This document shows positions 33,025 to 33,122 of a DNA stretch of 33,122 nucleotides, piece by piece. The notes under the pieces are model-generated. The model was not told where the DNA came from, did no database searches, and was given only the letters and a program-made list of their open reading frames with translations. Source of the DNA: Hysterium pulicare CBS 123377. Lineage: Eukaryota > Ascomycota > Dothideomycetes > Hysteriales > Hysteriaceae. A program made the translations under genes and the position numbers. The stretch spans positions 1 to 33,122 of the forward strand of contig AJFK01000136.1 of NCBI GenBank assembly GCA_000467715.1, in the 5' to 3' direction. The stretch's first letter is position 1; every line of letters starts with the position of its first letter.

Positions 33025-33122
33025 TGGAGTGAGAGGAGGGCTTCTCAAAATCTATTAGTTGGTTATATGTAACACTCTTGTCAGGCCTTGTGTTACGAAG
33101 GAGCTCGTATTTAGTGTTGCAT

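Overview
The window looks like nuclear DNA of a filamentous ascomycete (Pezizomycotina). The genes have short introns (about 40-160 nt) with GT-AG borders and CTAAC/CTGAC-like branch sites, are spaced by several hundred bases, and belong to families typical of this group: HET domain, SAT4/PTH11-like rhodopsin-fold membrane protein, class II hydrophobin, and DDHD phospholipase. I suspect Leotiomycetes from the general look of the proteins, but the sequence alone does not prove the class. I reconstructed splicing by hand from phase, splice borders and family continuity. No RNA evidence was available.

Left part (1-12.3 kb). A repeat-rich segment, possibly ending an LTR, leads to a three-exon NRAMP metal transporter (2192-3906), preceded by a 21-bp minisatellite. 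A wrecked HET-domain gene follows (4357-6233), then a one-exon ketopantoate reductase (6580-7551), an unrecognised 716-residue protein with an N-terminal membrane segment (8198-10348), and a six-exon seven-helix membrane protein (10899-12308). All are on the + strand.

Middle part (12.3-23.2 kb). A small secreted protein, possibly GPI-anchored, lies on the + strand (13130-13477). The rest is on the - strand: a class II hydrophobin (14609-15014), a long gene-poor stretch, a frameshifted multi-pass membrane protein relic (17447-19299), a secreted SGNH/GDSL esterase resembling rhamnogalacturonan acetylesterase (19707-20722), and an amino-acid permease relic with stops and frameshifts (21573-23168).

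Right part (23.2-33.1 kb). After 2.2 kb without a convincing gene comes an unrecognised 385-residue protein (25423-26714, +), then a four-exon DDHD-type phospholipase of 1001 residues (27266-30444, -). Its upstream region carries a CT/GTCT microsatellite. The final 2 kb hold an unresolved coding-like segment, a degenerate direct repeat and a palindromic site.

These genes do not form one obvious pathway. The hydrophobin, the small secreted protein and the SGNH esterase are cell-surface or secreted products. The most distinctive feature of the window is that three separate genes (HET, membrane protein, amino-acid permease) are broken by several lesions each, while their neighbours are intact. 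I see no RNA gene, CRISPR array, or clear undescribed multi-gene system.
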